From contig JARBJD010000363.1 in assembly GCA_033064195.1 (NCBI GenBank), positions 1 to 64,000 of the forward strand: a stretch of DNA of 64,000 nt. Direction: 5' to 3'. Within the stretch, counting starts at the first letter, position 1. The number at the start of each line of letters is the position of its first letter. The notes below the pieces were generated by a model, which was not told where the DNA came from, did not search any database, and was given only the letters and a program-made list of their open reading frames with translations. Shown here piece by piece: positions 62,788 to 64,000 of this stretch. The position numbers were made by a program, and so were the translations under genes. The stretch is from Blattamonas nauphoetae (taxonomy: Eukaryota; Preaxostyla; Oxymonadida).

Positions 62788-63145
62788 TTTTGAGACCATC
62801 CAAAACTGTTCCAACAAGGTCAATATCGGTCTGGTGAGCTTATTTATGGTGTTTCGAGTGATCTGAGCAGTTGTGCTGGAGTTATGGGTGGTCCAAAAAT
62901 AAACGTTAAACTTTTTTACTTTTCTAATTTTTTAATTTGTATATGAAGAGCAGATCCAGACAAAGTTTGAAAAAAATGAAATCTGAAACTTTGACCATCC
63001 AAGACTGTTCCAAGGTCAATATCGATCTGCTGAGTTCATTTATGGTGTTTCGAGCGATCTGAGCAGTAGTTCGGGAGTTATGGGTGTTCCAAAAACAAAC
63101 GTTAAACTTTTTTCAATTTCTAATTTTTTAATTTGTATATGAAGA
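62788..63145 (+). repeat. Two direct repeats of about 160 bp
   Basis: 62789-62950 and 62985-63145 repeat each other with a step of about 195 bp (ACCATCCAA-ACTGTTCC, GGTGTTTCGAG, ATCTGAGCAGT, AAACGTTAAACTTTTTT, TTTAATTTGTATATGAAGAG). Both lie between the divergent primase and fibre genes. Confidence 0.85.
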
Positions 63146-63499
63146 GGAGTTGTTGGCCGAGTTCAAGTACAGAGCCCTCGACGTAATGTTCCAAGATACT
63201 CAGGCAAAATGGTGCCCTGGTGACTGATGCGCAGAACGAATTGGAGGTTGGATTGGAGACGGATGATCGAAAGATTGTCCCCGGGGTTCATGTTGGCAGC
63301 ACTTAGATGTGCCCGTAAATCATGCCCACCCAAGACTTAACCCTTCAAGGAATTCGCCAGCAGCAGTCATTTAGAAGGATCGCGATAGAACGATCCCCAA
63401 AGGAGTATCGGGGTGTCTATAGGAAGCTCGTACGAACGTGGGAAGGCTCTTCTCGACGGTTATTTTTGTTTTTTTATTCTTCAATAAAAGCAAACAAAA
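63146..63499 (+). other. GC-richer patch, no gene recognised
   Basis: A stretch unlike the AT-rich DNA around it. Short protein-like pieces occur (LLAEFKYRALDVMFQDTQ; YRGVYRKLVRTWEGSS) but in different phases. It may be a fragment of host DNA. Confidence 0.3.
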
Positions 63500-64000
63500 A
63501 TGAATCGACAAAAGTACAACTCACATATGATTGATAAAATGATTGATCACAATCAATCGACGATCAAAGAGAATGCAGCAGCTATTGAGACAATCCAGAA
63601 TGTTGTGCAACCAGATGGATCAATCACTTGTTCAAGTCTTACGACACCAGACATGAAAGGAGTGATCAATGTTAATGGAGCGAAATGGAATATATCAGAG
63701 GGAACTCTTCCAAAGTATCCTGGAACATATCCATCATCTACATTTAAGTCTGGCTTTTCAATCTCACAATCGATTGCCGAAGCATCAGGAATTCAGTTCA
63801 ATGGTGATGGCATCATTATGTGGTCACCTTGTGATACACCAGCTTTGTATTATTACGATGAGGACAATGGTTCAGGAGTGTTTTCAATATCATCAACTGG
63901 AAGTTTTTCTCAACTGTCAGACAGAAGAGTCAAAAGGAATATTGTTCCATATCCTAATGTTCTTGAACAACTGAATAAAGTCGATATTGTGCAGTATCAG
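63500..64000 (+). CDS. Fibre-like protein, second copy, 5-prime part
   Basis: Open from ATG 63500 through the window end (167 codons). It is colinear with the gene at 48661: NGAKWNISEGTLPKYPGTYP, FNGDGIIMWSPCDTPALYYY and SDRRVKRNIVPYPNVLEQL, the last being the start of the S74-type domain. The N-terminal helical part has diverged more (one short insertion near residues 42-52). The role is as for the first copy. Confidence 0.85.
   Translation, partial: MNRQKYNSHMIDKMIDHNQSTIKENAAAIETIQNVVQPDGSITCSSLTTPDMKGVINVNGAKWNISEGTLPKYPGTYPSSTFKSGFSISQSIAEASGIQFNGDGIIMWSPCDTPALYYYDEDNGSGVFSISSTGSFSQLSDRRVKRNIVPYPNVLEQLNKVDIVQYQ

Larger units (their letters stand above)
60990..64000. mobile_element. Second virus-like block, runs off window
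   Basis: It contains a primase-like gene on the minus strand and a fibre gene on the plus strand that is a close relative of the one at 48661. The genes diverge from a non-coding spacer of about 940 bp that includes paired direct repeats and a GC-richer patch. A Polinton-like or PLV-type origin is inferred. The block is incomplete within the window. Confidence 0.6.

Noticed and set aside
1-64000. tRNA or rRNA genes
   Set aside because: No cloverleaf with A and B boxes and no rRNA core sequence was noticed by eye; a covariance-model scan would be needed to exclude them.

Overview
The window looks like nuclear DNA of a flagellated eukaryotic microbe, most probably a metamonad of the oxymonad type. 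This is an inference. It rests on an IFT46 gene (so the cell has a flagellum), very short GT-AG introns (many 34-52 nt, some perhaps 21-29 nt), a decayed gene for a beta-helix repeat surface protein, ARM-repeat and SPRY-like proteins, and a heavy load of DNA transposons and Polinton-like virus fossils. The genetic code appears standard: long host-like frames use only CAA/CAG for Gln, and both Tc1/mariner transposases end with TAA at the same aligned position.

Layout. 0.4-2.6 kb: a five-exon DDE-type transposase on the minus strand; a second copy with the same four introns lies at 39.0-41.3 kb on the plus strand. 2.8-3.5 kb: a minisatellite of about 22 copies of a 32-bp unit. 3.6-13.7 kb: fragmentary host-like exons (an ARM-repeat protein, acidic and Ser/Pro-rich proteins, a membrane protein, a RasGAP-like piece) plus a mariner-type MITE. 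13.8-18.3 kb: two Tc1/mariner elements with DD34E transposases; the intact one is inserted inside the terminal repeat of the broken one. 18.3-26.4 kb: host-like exons, including a Pumilio-repeat fragment. 27.1-30.6 kb: an element with long inverted repeats (about 230-250 bp) that encloses a decayed beta-helix gene.

31.3-38.7 kb: IFT46 (readable), then a row of damaged host-like genes: an Aquarius-helicase fragment next to a coiled coil, an ARM/coiled-coil/SPRY-like gene, a D-2-hydroxyacid dehydrogenase lacking its N-terminus, and an ARM-repeat gene. 41.6-45.7 kb: a large unidentified protein of at least 920 codons, bracketed by 81-bp inverted repeats. 45.9-47.1 kb: two adjacent palindromic elements of about 600 bp.

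47-56 kb: a compact virus-like block (S74-type fibre, a 141-residue protein and two related capsid-like proteins) set in AT-rich repeated flanks and followed by an array of about 137-bp units. 57-60.7 kb: unidentified host-like coding pieces. 61-64 kb: a second virus-like block with an archaeo-eukaryotic-type primase and another S74 fibre gene that runs off the window. A dispersed coding-like repeat (here called D) occurs five times and abuts both virus-like regions and the long-TIR element.

The main picture is a gene-poor, repeat-rich region in which mobile elements are nested and several host genes are decaying. No single new system is proven. The best leads are the intron-bearing transposase family with a conserved structured 3-prime end, the long-TIR element with a captured beta-helix gene, and the modular virus-like blocks tied to repeat D.
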